DNA of 64,000 bases from Brackiella oedipodis DSM 13743 (GTDB lineage: Bacteria > Pseudomonadota > Gammaproteobacteria > Burkholderiales > Burkholderiaceae_B). How positions within the stretch are numbered: position 1 is the first letter of the stretch; each line of letters begins with the position of its first letter. A program made the position numbers and the translations under genes. Where the stretch lies: assembly GCF_000621025.1 (NCBI RefSeq), contig NZ_KK211205.1, positions 509,521 through 573,520 of the forward strand, given 5' to 3'. Below are positions 37,710 to 49,213 of the stretch, piece by piece. The notes beneath the pieces were generated by a model. The model searched no databases. It saw nothing but the letters and a program-made list of their open reading frames with translations, and was not told the DNA's origin.

Positions 37710-40046
37710 ATGGTGCAACATAATAACCAACAAACTCAATATCACTTTAGCGCAGAATGGTTTAAGAATGTCAGCCAAAATTTAGATCATGCCGAGAAGC
37801 AAGCGCTCAAGGAGGCCGTCGATTGGGCCGAACCCCTTATGAATAATGAGTTTATCTACACCAAAGAGCCGTGCATTCGGCACGCTACCGGTGTCGTCAA
37901 TATTCTGGCCTCACTGCAAATGGACGTGATTTCGTTTATTGCAGCGATTGTGGCCACCTTGCCAAGTGGTCAATCCAGTCCCAATCAACAACAATCTTTT
38001 CGCGACGAAATCATCGAGCGCTTCGGTCTCGAAGTCTATAACTTGGTTGAGGGGGGACGCGCCCTCATCAAAGTAGGGGCCGCTACCAGTTATGCCGATA
38101 ACGCCACCCCCGAACAAGGTAAAACCCAGCAAGAAATGCAACGCAAAATGCTCTTAGCCATGGCGGCGGATCTGCGTATTGTCTTGATCCGCTTGGCCTC
38201 GCGCCTACAGAGTCTACGTTGGTATAGCGAGAGTAAATTACCATGCCCTCGCATCGTCGCCGAACAGACGCGTTTTATATATGCCCCCTTAGCTAATCGG
38301 CTGGGTATTTGGCAAATCAAATGGGAACTTGAAGATCTGGCTTTTCGATTTACCGAACCCGATATTTATCACGATATTGCCCATAAGCTCGAGAGCAAAC
38401 GCATTGAGCGCGAGCGTATGGTGGCTGATTTTATGCAAAGTCTCGAAAAAAACTTAGAGGATTTGCATATCAAAGCCGATATTGCAGGACGCGCCAAGCA
38501 TATATATAGCATTTACAACAAAATGCAAAATAAAAACCTCAAGTTTGAGCAGTTATACGACCTGTTGGCGATTCGTATTATCGTGGCCAACGAAAGGGAT
38601 TGCTATAGTGCTTTGGCCATGGTGCATTCACACTGGACACCGGTCATCGACGAATTCGACGATTACATCGCGCGCCCTAAACCCAATGGTTACCGTTCTT
38701 TGCACACGGTGGTGCAAGATGATCAAGGGCGTAATTTTGAGGTGCAGATTCGTACGCAACAAATGCATGAGTTTGCCGAATATGGTATGGCAGCGCATTG
38801 GCGCTACAAGGAGTCAGGCGCTAAGGGTGGTCAGACCACCGCCTCTAGCTTGTATGATCGACAGATTTCATGGATGCGGCAATTATTAACTTGGCGCAAA
38901 GAAGTAGGCGTAGAGAGTAAAGACGATCTCGAAAAGCAGATTCAGCAAGCAGAAAATCGTAGCCAAAGCAATGCTAGTCATGCAGAATCAGGGAACTCCG
39001 CCGTTCAGGCGGCGACAGCAGCACAGCCACGCACCAAGCCGAAACCATCGGCAGGGCGGATATACGTGCTCACACCGCAAGCCAAGGTCATGGAATTGCC
39101 CGAAGGAAGTACAGCACTCGATTTTGCCTATTACCTGCATACTGACTTAGGACATCGATGCCGAGGGGCTAAGGTCGATGGCCACCTTATTGCCCTGAAC
39201 ACGCCGCTTAAGACTGGTCAAACCGTCGAAATCGTCGCGGCCAAATCGGGAGGTCCTTCGCGAGATTGGCTAAATCCGCAGTTGGGCTATTTGGGCAGTC
39301 CACGAGCACGCGCCAAAGTTCGCCTCTGGTTCAATGCCATCGAATTACAGTTGCGCATCAACAGCGGTCAAGAGCAGGTCGAAAAAGAATTGCAGCGCCT
39401 AGGTAAGACGGCCATTAATTTAGAACAACTGGCAGAAAAACTCGGCTTTGCACGCACCGATGATTTTTATGTAGCGGTAGCAAAAGACGAATTTAGCTTA
39501 CGCAATATTGCGCGTGTTCTTAAGGAACCTGAGTCCCCAGAAGAGAGCGATGAGGTTGAGGAACACGTCTGGCAAATCAACCAACAAAAACCCACCACTC
39601 AAAACAAAAATGGCGTCTTAGTGGTTGGGGTCGATTCACTCATGACGCAGTTGGCGCGATGCTGCTTGCCCGCTCCTCCAGATGCCATTAGTGGCTTTGT
39701 CACGCGTGGTCGAGGTGTTTCTATTCACCGCCAGAATTGTAGTGCACTCAAGGTACTCAAACAAAAGCATCCAGAGCGTATTATCGAAGTGAGTTGGGGC
39801 GATACAGGCGATACCGTGTATCCTGTGCAAATTCAGGTGGTGGCTCAAGATCGCAAAGGTTTGTTGCGCGATATGATTGAGATTTTTTCTAAGATCAAGA
39901 TCAACATGATTGGCACGCATACTCAAACGAAGCAAACCACCGCCTACCTCGAATTTACCGTCGAAATTACTGACGGTGAGCAACTACGCAAAGCTATTGC
40001 CTCGATCTTGAAAATTCCTGACGTTATCTCAGCGAAACGTGCCTAA
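37710..40046 (+). CDS. relA: GTP pyrophosphokinase RelA
   Basis: A 778-residue RelA/SpoT homologue. The N-terminal HD region (about 45-190) has lost the hydrolase motif: the place of HDxxED reads AIVATLPSG. The synthetase domain is intact (YDLLAIRIIV, EFDDYIARPKPNGYRSLHTVV), and its EFDD loop is the EXDD type of monofunctional RelA. TGS (about 450-510) and a C-terminal ACT domain (VVAQDRKGLLRDMIEIF) follow. It makes (p)ppGpp in the stringent response. A bifunctional SpoT for breakdown must be elsewhere. Confidence 0.96.
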   Translation: MVQHNNQQTQYHFSAEWFKNVSQNLDHAEKQALKEAVDWAEPLMNNEFIYTKEPCIRHATGVVNILASLQMDVISFIAAIVATLPSGQSSPNQQQSFRDEIIERFGLEVYNLVEGGRALIKVGAATSYADNATPEQGKTQQEMQRKMLLAMAADLRIVLIRLASRLQSLRWYSESKLPCPRIVAEQTRFIYAPLANRLGIWQIKWELEDLAFRFTEPDIYHDIAHKLESKRIERERMVADFMQSLEKNLEDLHIKADIAGRAKHIYSIYNKMQNKNLKFEQLYDLLAIRIIVANERDCYSALAMVHSHWTPVIDEFDDYIARPKPNGYRSLHTVVQDDQGRNFEVQIRTQQMHEFAEYGMAAHWRYKESGAKGGQTTASSLYDRQISWMRQLLTWRKEVGVESKDDLEKQIQQAENRSQSNASHAESGNSAVQAATAAQPRTKPKPSAGRIYVLTPQAKVMELPEGSTALDFAYYLHTDLGHRCRGAKVDGHLIALNTPLKTGQTVEIVAAKSGGPSRDWLNPQLGYLGSPRARAKVRLWFNAIELQLRINSGQEQVEKELQRLGKTAINLEQLAEKLGFARTDDFYVAVAKDEFSLRNIARVLKEPESPEESDEVEEHVWQINQQKPTTQNKNGVLVVGVDSLMTQLARCCLPAPPDAISGFVTRGRGVSIHRQNCSALKVLKQKHPERIIEVSWGDTGDTVYPVQIQVVAQDRKGLLRDMIEIFSKIKINMIGTHTQTKQTTAYLEFTVEITDGEQLRKAIASILKIPDVISAKRA

Positions 40047-40137
40047 CTTAGGTAAAATAAGCGATTAGCTTTATAACGAACTCGTTACCAGTGCATAAGT
40101 TGACGCACACACTACAAACACGCTTGAAGGCATAAAC

Positions 40138-41352
40138 ATGGCAGACAAATACCAATACCCCGATGAGAGGGGTCACTTTGGGCAGTATGGTGGCAAATTT
40201 ATTTCAGAGACTTTGGCACATGCCATAGAGGAATTGCGCCAAGGTTTTAATAAATACAAGGACGATCCAGAATTTCAGCGAGAATATGCTTATGAGCTTA
40301 AGCATTTTGTAGGTCGTCCAAGTCCTGTTTATTACGCCAAAAATTGGTCAAAAAAGCTTGGCGGTGCACAAATCTGGTTCAAACGTGAGGATCTCAATCA
40401 TACCGGTGCCCACAAAGTAAACAACTGTATTGGTCAGATTCTATTGGCTAAACGCATGGGCAAAACTCGGATTATTGCCGAGACGGGCGCTGGTCAACAC
40501 GGCGTGGCCACAGCGACCGTAGCGGCGCGTTATGGACTTGAGTGTGTCGTGTATATGGGTAGCGAAGATGTACGTCGTCAAGCCAGTAACGTTTATCGTA
40601 TGCGTCTTTTAGGCGCCAAGGTCGTACCCGTAGAATCAGGTTCCAAAACCCTCAAAGACGCACTCAATGAAGCTATGCGCGATTGGGTCGCCAATGTGGA
40701 TGATACTTTTTATATTATTGGCACGGTGGCCGGTCCAGCACCTTACCCTGAAATGGTGCGTGATTTCCAAAAAATCATTGGTCTCGAGTGTATCGAGCAA
40801 ATGCCGCAAGAAGCAGGTAAACAACCGGATTATGTGATTGCCTGTGTAGGTGGCGGTTCGAATGCCATGGGGATTTTTTATCCTTACATTGATTACCCCG
40901 AAGTCAAACTGGTCGGTGTTGAGGCCGGCGGTCAAGGGATCGATACTCCGTATCATGCAGCTTCAATCAACCGTGGTCAGGTCGGGGTATTACACGGCAA
41001 CCGTACCATGGTCATGCAAGATGAGGATGGTCAAGTCATGCACACGCATTCGATCTCCGCAGGCTTGGATTACCCTGGCGTAGGTCCTGAGCATGTCTGG
41101 CTCAAAGAGCTTCAGCGCGCTGAATACCAAGTGATTAACGATGATAAGGCGCTCCAAGCCTTCCATGATTGTTGTCGTCTCGAGGGCATCATCCCGGCAC
41201 TAGAATCAGCCCATGCCTTGGCCTATGCCGCGGAACTCGCGCCGCAATTGTCTAACAATCAAATTATCTTAGTCAATCTTTCAGGTCGTGGTGACAAAGA
41301 CATGCATACCGTTGCCGAATATAGTCATATTGATTTAGATAGCGAGGTATAA
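40138..41352 (+). CDS. trpB: tryptophan synthase beta subunit
   Basis: A 404-residue protein. The PLP lysine lies in HTGAHKVNN, the substrate loop is [10 protein letters not shown], the PLP phosphate site is [10 protein letters not shown], and the C-terminus has [13 protein letters not shown]. It condenses indole with serine. It lies 91 bp after relA and 2 bp before trpA. No trpF precedes it, unlike the trpF-trpB-trpA order common in betaproteobacteria. Confidence 0.98.
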   Translation: MADKYQYPDERGHFGQYGGKFISETLAHAIEELRQGFNKYKDDPEFQREYAYELKHFVGRPSPVYYAKNWSKKLGGAQIWFKREDLNHTGAHKVNNCIGQILLAKRMGKTRIIAETGAGQHGVATATVAARYGLECVVYMGSEDVRRQASNVYRMRLLGAKVVPVESGSKTLKDALNEAMRDWVANVDDTFYIIGTVAGPAPYPEMVRDFQKIIGLECIEQMPQEAGKQPDYVIACVGGGSNAMGIFYPYIDYPEVKLVGVEAGGQGIDTPYHAASINRGQVGVLHGNRTMVMQDEDGQVMHTHSISAGLDYPGVGPEHVWLKELQRAEYQVINDDKALQAFHDCCRLEGIIPALESAHALAYAAELAPQLSNNQIILVNLSGRGDKDMHTVAEYSHIDLDSEV

Positions 41353-41354
41353 CC

Positions 41355-42182
41355 ATGTCAATTCAACGCATTCAAGAGGCGTTTACTGCATGTGGCCAAC
41401 GCGCCGCGCTGATCCCTTATATCTCTTGTGGTGACCCTAATGCCGAAACGACGATTGCGCTTATGCATGCGTTGGTCAAGGCTGGGGCTGATATTCTCGA
41501 GTTAGGGATCCCATTTAGTGATCCTATGGCCGATGGCCCCGTCATTCAAGCCGCTGGTGAGCGTGCACTGGCTGCTGGCATGACCCTCAAAGGGGTGTTG
41601 CAGGTCGTAGCAGAGTTTCGTCAACAAGACCAAAAAACACCAGTGGTCTTAATGGGATACGCGAATTCTATCGAGGCCATGGGACAAGCGCAGTTTGCAC
41701 AAGCGGCGGCACAAGCCGGGGTTGATGGCGTACTGGTCGTAGACTATCCACCCGAAGAATATGGCGACTTCAAAGAGATGCTGCAGCAAGCTGATATTTC
41801 GCCTATTTTCTTATTGACACCCACCTCTACAGACGAGCGCATCAAACAAGTAGCACAACTTGCCAGTGGTTATCTGTACTATGTCTCACTCAAGGGGGTC
41901 ACAGGGGCTGCAACTCTAAATATCGAAGAAGTTCAACAGCGCGTTGAACACATCAAACACTATTGCAATATTCCAGTCGGTGTCGGTTTTGGTATACGTG
42001 ATGCTGCTAGCGCCAAATCGATTGCTACCAGTGCCGATGCCGTCGTGATCGGTAGTAAGCTAATCCAGACCTTACACCAGGCTGTGGGTGACTCTGCCGT
42101 AACGGGCGTGCAGCATGAGGCCGTGGCGGCTGCCGCCGCTTGGCTTGCCGAGATACGTCAGGGTCTAGAAACCATTCGTTAA
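41355..42182 (+). CDS. trpA: tryptophan synthase alpha subunit
   Basis: A 275-residue TIM-barrel protein. Catalytic Glu lies in [20 protein letters not shown] and catalytic Asp in [15 protein letters not shown] and PVGVGFGI contact the phosphate. It cleaves indole-3-glycerol phosphate and passes indole to TrpB. It is coupled to trpB (2-bp gap) and followed 9 bp later by accD. Confidence 0.98.
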   Translation: MSIQRIQEAFTACGQRAALIPYISCGDPNAETTIALMHALVKAGADILELGIPFSDPMADGPVIQAAGERALAAGMTLKGVLQVVAEFRQQDQKTPVVLMGYANSIEAMGQAQFAQAAAQAGVDGVLVVDYPPEEYGDFKEMLQQADISPIFLLTPTSTDERIKQVAQLASGYLYYVSLKGVTGAATLNIEEVQQRVEHIKHYCNIPVGVGFGIRDAASAKSIATSADAVVIGSKLIQTLHQAVGDSAVTGVQHEAVAAAAAWLAEIRQGLETIR

Positions 42183-42191
42183 AGGATTATC

Positions 42192-43061
42192 ATGAGCTGG
42201 TTAGACAAAATTTTACCACCACGAATTAACAAAACTGAAGGCAATAATCGTCGCGTCCCCGAGGGTGTTTGGGTCAAATGTCCTGGATGTGACTCTGCAC
42301 TTTATAGTGATGAGCTCAATAGTACGCAGCATGTATGTCCTAAATGCGGTTTTCATATGCGCTTAAGCGCTCGTCAACGCATCGACTATTTACTTGACCC
42401 AGAGGGTAGGGTAGAAATTGGTGCCGATCTACGTTCAGCCGATCCACTCAAATTTAAAGATTCTCGCAAATATCCAGAACGCGTCGCTGAAGCCGTCAAA
42501 AAAACCGAAGAGACAGACGCTTTAGTTGTCGTGAGCGGTCATATTATGGCCATGCCGGCGACTGTGGCTGCCTTTGAGTTTGGTTTCATGGGGGGCTCTA
42601 TGGGCTCTGTGGTGGGTGAACGCTTTGTACGTGGCGTCGAATATGCAATCGAGAACCGCACGGCCTTTGTATGTGTCGCTGCGTCAGGCGGCGCGCGTAT
42701 GCAAGAGAGTTTATTTTCTTTGATGCAAATGGCCAAAACAACGGCGATGTTAACGCGCCTCTCCAAAAACGGCCTACCGTTTATTAGCGTGCTTACTGAT
42801 CCTACCATGGGGGGGGTGTCTGCGAGTTTCGCATTTATGGGCGATGTCGTCATGGCTGAGCCCAAAGCACTAATTGGTTTTGCGGGACCACGCGTGATTG
42901 AGCAGACTGTGCGCGAGCAATTGCCAGAGGGCTTTCAACGTGCCGAATTCTTGCTCGAAAAAGGCGCGCTAGATATGGTGGTCGAACGCCAAGATATGCG
43001 TAGCGAAATTGCTCATCTCATCGGTATTTTGACGCGTCAAAACTTAGAGAATGTTCAATAA
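42192..43061 (+). CDS. accD: acetyl-CoA carboxylase carboxyltransferase subunit beta
   Basis: A 289-residue protein. An N-terminal Cys4 zinc ribbon ([10 protein letters not shown]...[10 protein letters not shown]) precedes the crotonase-like carboxyltransferase fold with [35 protein letters not shown] and [13 protein letters not shown]. With AccA it transfers CO2 from biotin to acetyl-CoA, making malonyl-CoA. It forms the end of the trpB-trpA-accD unit. folC, which often follows accD, is absent. Confidence 0.98.
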   Translation: MSWLDKILPPRINKTEGNNRRVPEGVWVKCPGCDSALYSDELNSTQHVCPKCGFHMRLSARQRIDYLLDPEGRVEIGADLRSADPLKFKDSRKYPERVAEAVKKTEETDALVVVSGHIMAMPATVAAFEFGFMGGSMGSVVGERFVRGVEYAIENRTAFVCVAASGGARMQESLFSLMQMAKTTAMLTRLSKNGLPFISVLTDPTMGGVSASFAFMGDVVMAEPKALIGFAGPRVIEQTVREQLPEGFQRAEFLLEKGALDMVVERQDMRSEIAHLIGILTRQNLENVQ

Positions 43062-43080
43062 TGGTCACTCATTGATTTGA

Positions 43081-43112
43081 AAAAAACCGCTTCTATGAGA
43101 AGCGGTTTTTTT
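43081..43112 (+). terminator. terminator of trpB-trpA-accD
   Basis: The 14-bp stem AAAAAACCGCTTCT/AGAAGCGGTTTTTT (43081-43094 with 43098-43111) with a 3-nt loop and T run lies 20 bp past accD. Confidence 0.93.
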
Positions 43113-43437
43113 GTGCACTCGAAAAAGGCCAGGCTACCATGGGCTACGATTCTGTGCAAAAGGCAGGAGCGGGGCTTGTATTCATAAAAACCCCGTGACT
43201 TGCCCAAAATTCTCGATAGGCAGTGATATCGCCAAACTATCGTTGCGACTTAAGTGGCATCTACAGTCTTAAGGCGCTCACAGCACTTCACAACATTAAA
43301 GTTAGGGATGTTCTATTACAAGCCAGCGATAACTAACTAAAGCTAAATAAAGACAAATAAAGGAAGAATAAAGTCAAATGATGGTAAGTTAAGATAAATT
43401 AAGCAAATTAAATGTTAACTAACGTTAACTAATGCTA
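43113..43437. other. gene-free stretch between accD and gdhA
   Basis: No ORF with a ribosome site or RNA gene is seen. The right half is A-rich with short iterations (AATAAAG-type repeats, and GTTAACTAAC followed by GTTAACTAAT at about 43414-43433). Confidence 0.5.
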
Positions 43438-43477
43438 TTAAAGACATGAATGGCGCTAAGACCCTTCATGTCTTTAA
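43438..43477 (-). terminator. probable gdhA terminator
   Basis: The 13-bp stem TTAAAGACATGAA/TTCATGTCTTTAA (43438-43450 with 43465-43477) lies 20 bp after the gdhA stop. The T tract is short and partly inside the stem. Confidence 0.65.
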
Positions 43478-43496
43478 CACTTAAGCAAGGCAGATA

Positions 43497-44873
<1,377 letters not shown>

Positions 44874-45025
44874 TTAATAATAATCATTCATTAATATACT
44901 ATAGTAGAAAAGAACAGAAATTTTTGTTATTGATGATTCCTAGGATTTCTACTAGTAGCTATCTATATTTACCATAAAATTACCTTAAAATGACCGTTTC
45001 TTGACGTCTAAGCTATCTTGCCTCC

Positions 45026-45217
45026 ATGCGACTCCTAAAAAAACTACTGCAGCGACCTATCGTAACGATTTTATTACTCAGTCTTGTGTTGTGGGTCTTT
45101 ATCAATAATGTATTAATCGCTTTTATTATGGCGCTATTATTTGTGGTGCTCTTAGGCATGGTTGTTGCACTCATTGAACTTAAACGTCAACCCAAAAAAC
45201 CAAATAACAAACTGTGA
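45026..45217 (+). CDS. small membrane protein, 63 aa, unknown
   Basis: A 63-residue frame: a short basic N-terminus (MRLLKKLLQRP), two closely spaced hydrophobic segments (residues about 12-30 and 31-50), and a Lys/Pro/Asn-rich tail. No clear ribosome site precedes the ATG. It is between divergent gdhA and the convergent bamC terminator. The topology is typical of small inner-membrane proteins, but nothing else identifies it. Confidence 0.5.
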   Translation: MRLLKKLLQRPIVTILLLSLVLWVFINNVLIAFIMALLFVVLLGMVVALIELKRQPKKPNNKL

Positions 45218-45251
45218 TTAGGTGGAGCACTTTTTCAGTGTCTTAAAGAGC

Positions 45252-45287
45252 CAAAAAAAACACCCCCACATCGCATGTTGGGGGTGT
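45252..45287 (-). terminator. terminator of dapA-bamC
   Basis: The 9-bp stem ACACCCCCA/TGGGGGTGT (45260-45268 with 45279-45287) is followed on the minus strand by eight T (A run at 45253-45260). Confidence 0.92.
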
Positions 45288-45332
45288 CTTGTAGTGAACC
45301 CGTGGTAACAGGTTTATCGAGGTGACTAAGAA

Positions 45333-46463
45333 TTAGAATTTCTCAGCCACGACTCGCAAAATACGGCGTGCAGTAGAAGTGGCTGAAGCCTGATCTTCTT
45401 TGGCAAGATTATCTGCTGTAATGACCGTTTGGGCACCGTCATTACGGACGTGAATGGTATAGACCTCTGGACTGAGGTTACCATTACTACCCCACATACG
45501 GGTAAAGATATTGCCGGCCTTGCGTACTACGCCGTTATCGGTATCAAGATAACGCACTTCGTAAGTGCCCTTGCTTTGGTCACGGTTGACAACAGTAAAA
45601 CCAGCGGCTTGTAATGCATTACCGACACGTTGCCAAGCTTCTGGTGCCGCAATGGAGGTAACTAGGCCGTCTTTGCTGGCATCAAAATCAATGTTTTTGG
45701 AGACTTGTAGGGTTTGTACAGTCTTGGCTTGACGCACTTGATCCGCTGCCTTGTCTTGATTGATACCGAGATATTGCATAAAGCGCGCAATCATAACGGC
45801 ATTGAGACCTGGATCTTCTTTGGCTGGTAACCATTTGAATTCATTACCGTCACGGTCCATAGGGGTCTCAACCATGCGTTCATGGTTGATGTGCACCTCA
45901 GTTTTGCCATTCGCGCGCTCTAAACGCGTCGTAAAGCGCTCGCGCTCGCCACTGTCAGAGACCAAGTCAATGAGGGAACCGACCACGCGGCGTAAAAAGT
46001 TACCTGGGATTTTGGCACGATTTTCGGCCCAGTCCGTTCTGACGATACCGGCAGTCGGATTATCCTCGTTGATCGTAAACCCTTGCTCATTCCAGAATTC
46101 AATCACTTTGTTATAGACAAACTTAGGATCCCTGCTAATGACTAACCAGCGATCTGAACCACTTCTGAGCACTTGTACATCGCCTGATTCAGGCAAAACG
46201 GCTGAGCTATTTTGGGCCGATTTCGCGGCATCCTTGCTAGCTTGAGCATACGCATTGGCAGAAGCCACTGCACCTGCATCATAACGCGGATTAATCTGGG
46301 CTTTGGAAAGATCCGGTGGCAGACTGAGTGGATCGCCACGAACGGTGCTTTTGTAGTCGACTTGCTCTTCGCCAAAGCCAAGGATGTCATCGGTGCTACT
46401 ACACGCAGATAATAGAACTGCCGCGCCTAACACAGTAACGGCAAAACGTGATTTCATGCTCAT
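45333..46463 (-). CDS. bamC: outer membrane assembly lipoprotein BamC (NlpB)
   Basis: A 376-residue protein with a lipoprotein signal (FAVTVLGAAVLLSACSS, lipobox LSAC) and the BamC N-terminal lasso region VDYKSTVRGDPLSLPPDLS. Two helix-grip domains follow (about 95-215 and 245-375). AAAGGA 8 bp upstream supports the ATG at 46463. BamC is an accessory lipoprotein of the BAM complex that inserts outer-membrane proteins. It lies 20 bp after dapA, the dapA-bamC order also seen in E. coli. Confidence 0.92.
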   Translation of the reverse strand: MSMKSRFAVTVLGAAVLLSACSSTDDILGFGEEQVDYKSTVRGDPLSLPPDLSKAQINPRYDAGAVASANAYAQASKDAAKSAQNSSAVLPESGDVQVLRSGSDRWLVISRDPKFVYNKVIEFWNEQGFTINEDNPTAGIVRTDWAENRAKIPGNFLRRVVGSLIDLVSDSGERERFTTRLERANGKTEVHINHERMVETPMDRDGNEFKWLPAKEDPGLNAVMIARFMQYLGINQDKAADQVRQAKTVQTLQVSKNIDFDASKDGLVTSIAAPEAWQRVGNALQAAGFTVVNRDQSKGTYEVRYLDTDNGVVRKAGNIFTRMWGSNGNLSPEVYTIHVRNDGAQTVITADNLAKEDQASATSTARRILRVVAEKF

Positions 46464-46483
46464 TGAAAAAATCCTTTGGATAT

Positions 46484-47383
46484 TTATAGTAATTCAACTG
46501 CTTCAAGGGCTTTGATGATTGTTTGCTGACTTTGCTCGGAAGGTTGGCAAAGTGGCAAACGGTAGCCTAATTCGGCAGTTTTACCTATTTTGTACAAGGC
46601 AAATTTTACAGGAATAGGGTTGGCTTCGCAGAATAAAGCCGAATTTAGGGGAGAAAGTTTGTTATTGAGACGTTGTACCGTGGCGATATCGCCTTGGCTA
46701 GCTGCCATGCATAGTTGGTGCATGAGTTTGGGGGCAACATTGGCCGTGACGGAAATATTGGCTTGACCCCCTAACAGAATCAAAGCCGCTGCCGTAGGGT
46801 CATCACCGCTGATCACTTGAAAATCCTGAGGCTTGCGGGAAAATAAATCACCTAAACGCGCGATATCGCCCGAAGCTTCTTTGATACCGATGATATTAGG
46901 AATCTCTGCCAAACGTAAGATAGTGTCGTTAGACATATTGGCCACAGTACGACCTGGCACATTATAAAGAAGGGTGGGTAAGGGGCTGTGCTCGGCAATA
47001 GTCTTGAAGTGTTGATACATGCCTTCTTGCGTTGGCTTATTGTAGTAAGGACACACCGAGAGCCCAGCTTGAGCGCCAGCGTCGTAGGCGTTGTTTTGGA
47101 GGTGGATGGCTTCTTTGGTGGAATTAGCGCCCACGCCCGCAATGATAGGGATACGGCCTGCAGCATACTCCACGGCTTCTTTGATAAGGTGGATATGTTC
47201 TTCGACACTAACAGTAGGCGATTCGCCGGAGGTACCGGCAATCACAAGCGCATCTGAACCCTCTTGTATATGCCAATCAATAAGGGCTTGAAATGAATCG
47301 TAATCAACCTCCCCATTGGCAAACATCGGCGTAATTAAGGCGGGAATGCTGCCTTTGAAGTTAATGTTAGCTTGACCTACCAT
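46484..47383 (-). CDS. dapA: 4-hydroxy-tetrahydrodipicolinate synthase
   Basis: A 299-residue TIM barrel. [10 protein letters not shown] carries the active-site threonines, LYNVPGRTV the catalytic Tyr, and [10 protein letters not shown] the Schiff-base Lys. It condenses pyruvate with aspartate semialdehyde, the first committed step to diaminopimelate and lysine. It is the first gene of the dapA-bamC unit. Confidence 0.98.
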   Translation of the reverse strand: MVGQANINFKGSIPALITPMFANGEVDYDSFQALIDWHIQEGSDALVIAGTSGESPTVSVEEHIHLIKEAVEYAAGRIPIIAGVGANSTKEAIHLQNNAYDAGAQAGLSVCPYYNKPTQEGMYQHFKTIAEHSPLPTLLYNVPGRTVANMSNDTILRLAEIPNIIGIKEASGDIARLGDLFSRKPQDFQVISGDDPTAAALILLGGQANISVTANVAPKLMHQLCMAASQGDIATVQRLNNKLSPLNSALFCEANPIPVKFALYKIGKTAELGYRLPLCQPSEQSQQTIIKALEAVELL

Positions 47384-47470
47384 AATGAATCCTGCTGTAA
47401 ATACTAATTAATTGACCAGTTTACACGATATTTTAAAATTTTTTTGTAACTACTGAACTAGGGGTTACCT

Positions 47471-48094
47471 TTAGAGACCGATACGGTGAGGATCGCCTAA
47501 ACCTTGTCGTATTACTTCGTAAGGTGAGCTGGTCAGATCGACAACAGTGGTGCCCTGTGGTTGGCAGGGCCCCGCTGTGATAATGCCGGCAATGTCGTTT
47601 TTGTAGTCATCCATAAATTCGCCTGCCTCAGTAAAGGGGAGTTCGGCATCGGGCGCCATAAACGTGGTAGACACCAACGGTTCGCCCAAGACGTCGAGTA
47701 ATTTTAAGACGACTTTATGGTTCGGGATACGAATCCCAATGGTCTTGCGGGACGGATGGGAGACCTTCTTAGGGACATCTTTGGTGGCCTGCAAAATAAA
47801 CGTCCAAGGACCTGGAGTCGCTGCTTTGAGGAGGCGGTATTGCTGGTTATCCACCTTGGCGTATTTTGCGATTTCCGATAAGTCTTTACACATCAGTGTG
47901 AGTAGATGTTGCTCATTGGCACCGCGTAGGGTACGCAGTTTTTTGGCCGTGTCTTTGTTATCTAATTGACAAACTAAGGCATAGCTAGAGTCTGTGGGTA
48001 TTGCCAATACATGACCATCTTGTAGCAGTTGTGCGGCCTGCTTGAGGTAGCGGTATTGGGGGTTATCTGGATGTAGGTCAAAAAGAATACTCAT
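47471..48094 (-). CDS. YciO-like Sua5/YrdC-family protein
   Basis: A 207-residue single-domain protein. LAIPTDSSYALVCQLDNKD, TAKKLRTLRGANEQHLLTLMCKDL, PGPWTFILQAT and TIGIRIPNHKVVLKLL form the Sua5/YrdC/YciO nucleotide-binding fold. The N-terminal Ile-Phe-Asp-Leu-His-Pro and overall length (206 in E. coli YciO) favour YciO over TsaC. It may act on threonylcarbamoyl-AMP-type chemistry, but the role of YciO is not established. Confidence 0.85.
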   Translation of the reverse strand: MSILFDLHPDNPQYRYLKQAAQLLQDGHVLAIPTDSSYALVCQLDNKDTAKKLRTLRGANEQHLLTLMCKDLSEIAKYAKVDNQQYRLLKAATPGPWTFILQATKDVPKKVSHPSRKTIGIRIPNHKVVLKLLDVLGEPLVSTTFMAPDAELPFTEAGEFMDDYKNDIAGIITAGPCQPQGTTVVDLTSSPYEVIRQGLGDPHRIGL

Positions 48095-48179
48095 GGTTTC
48101 AAGCTATGAAAAAATAGGGATTTACACAGGTTATCTACTATAGTAGATCTTCACTCATAATTGTCAATTATCACGCCCT

Positions 48180-49112
48180 ATGTCTGTCACCCATACCCAA
48201 CCAAAGCAGCAAAGCCATCTCTTGTTAGGAACCGTCTGTGGTCTACTTTCTGCTCTGATATGGGGCTCGTTTCCGACCATTACGCATATAGGTCAAGACG
48301 CAAGCACGGGTTTGGACTTTTGGGATATTACATTTTTACGCTTTGCCACGGCTGGCATTCTGATGTTGCCAATATTGCTCAAATATAATCACAAAAAAGT
48401 CCCTTGGTATGGCTATATTTATTTAGTTACGGGCATTGGGGCTCCCTATATTTTATTGCTTGCTTGGGGACTGCAAGATCAACCAGTCAGGCAATATGCG
48501 ACGCTGGTACCAGGCACCATGATTTTCTTTTCCTTGCTGATTAGTGTGTTGTGGTTGCGTCAGCAGATCAGATCCTCCATATTATTTGGCGCCATAATGA
48601 TCATTGTTGGCATTGTTGTTATTACACTCGAAGACGTCTTTAAAGGGCAAATTTCCTTTAGTTTATATTTGCCTTTTTTGATTTGTGGTTTTATTTGGGG
48701 CAATTACACCGTCACGGTCAAACGCTATGGCTTGAGTGCCTGGCATGCCACCGCTATTGTGGGCGTCTTATCGGCGGTATTGTTTTCACCGCTTTATTTT
48801 GCGGTCAAGGGAGCCCATATTTTTAATGTCAGCTTCTGGCCAGTGCTGGTGCAAATCCTCTATCAAGGGCTAGGTTCTTCTATTTTGGCGCTATACTTTT
48901 TTAGTAAATCGATCGAGCTATTAGGCGCCGCAAGAGCCGCCACATTTACTGCCTTAATTCCGGTGGTGGCCGCCATTATTGCTTGGTTTGCCATCCACGA
49001 GGCTTCTAGCCCGCAAACCATGCTGGGGTTATGTATTATCACTGTGGGCATGCTCGCAGCCGTTTCGGGGCCGTTTATCGTACAACAGTGGCAGCGTTAT
49101 AGAGGTCAATGA
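48180..49112 (+). CDS. EamA-family (DMT) transporter
   Basis: A 310-residue protein with ten predicted membrane helices in two EamA repeats: the first starts LLGTVCGLLSALIWGSFPTI, and the second includes LICGFIWGNYTVTVKRYG and GAARAATFTALIPVVAAIIAWF. Drug/metabolite family carriers export or import small metabolites at the inner membrane; the substrate cannot be told. It is divergent from the YciO-like gene and ends at a bidirectional terminator. Confidence 0.85.
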   Translation: MSVTHTQPKQQSHLLLGTVCGLLSALIWGSFPTITHIGQDASTGLDFWDITFLRFATAGILMLPILLKYNHKKVPWYGYIYLVTGIGAPYILLLAWGLQDQPVRQYATLVPGTMIFFSLLISVLWLRQQIRSSILFGAIMIIVGIVVITLEDVFKGQISFSLYLPFLICGFIWGNYTVTVKRYGLSAWHATAIVGVLSAVLFSPLYFAVKGAHIFNVSFWPVLVQILYQGLGSSILALYFFSKSIELLGAARAATFTALIPVVAAIIAWFAIHEASSPQTMLGLCIITVGMLAAVSGPFIVQQWQRYRGQ

Positions 49113-49148
49113 CCCCATTAATTTCCTTGTTGATTCTAGTGATCAAGT

Positions 49149-49190
49149 AAAAAGCCGCAAGTATACGAATGATACTTGCGGCCATTTTAA
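49149..49190. terminator. bidirectional terminator between the EamA and PfpI genes
   Basis: The 11-bp stem GCCGCAAGTAT/ATACTTGCGGC (49154-49164 with 49172-49182) has an A5 run on the left (T5 on minus) and CATTTT on the right. It lies between convergent genes. Confidence 0.88.
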
Positions 49191-49213
49191 GCGTCGCTTT
49201 AACTCAAAAGTCA

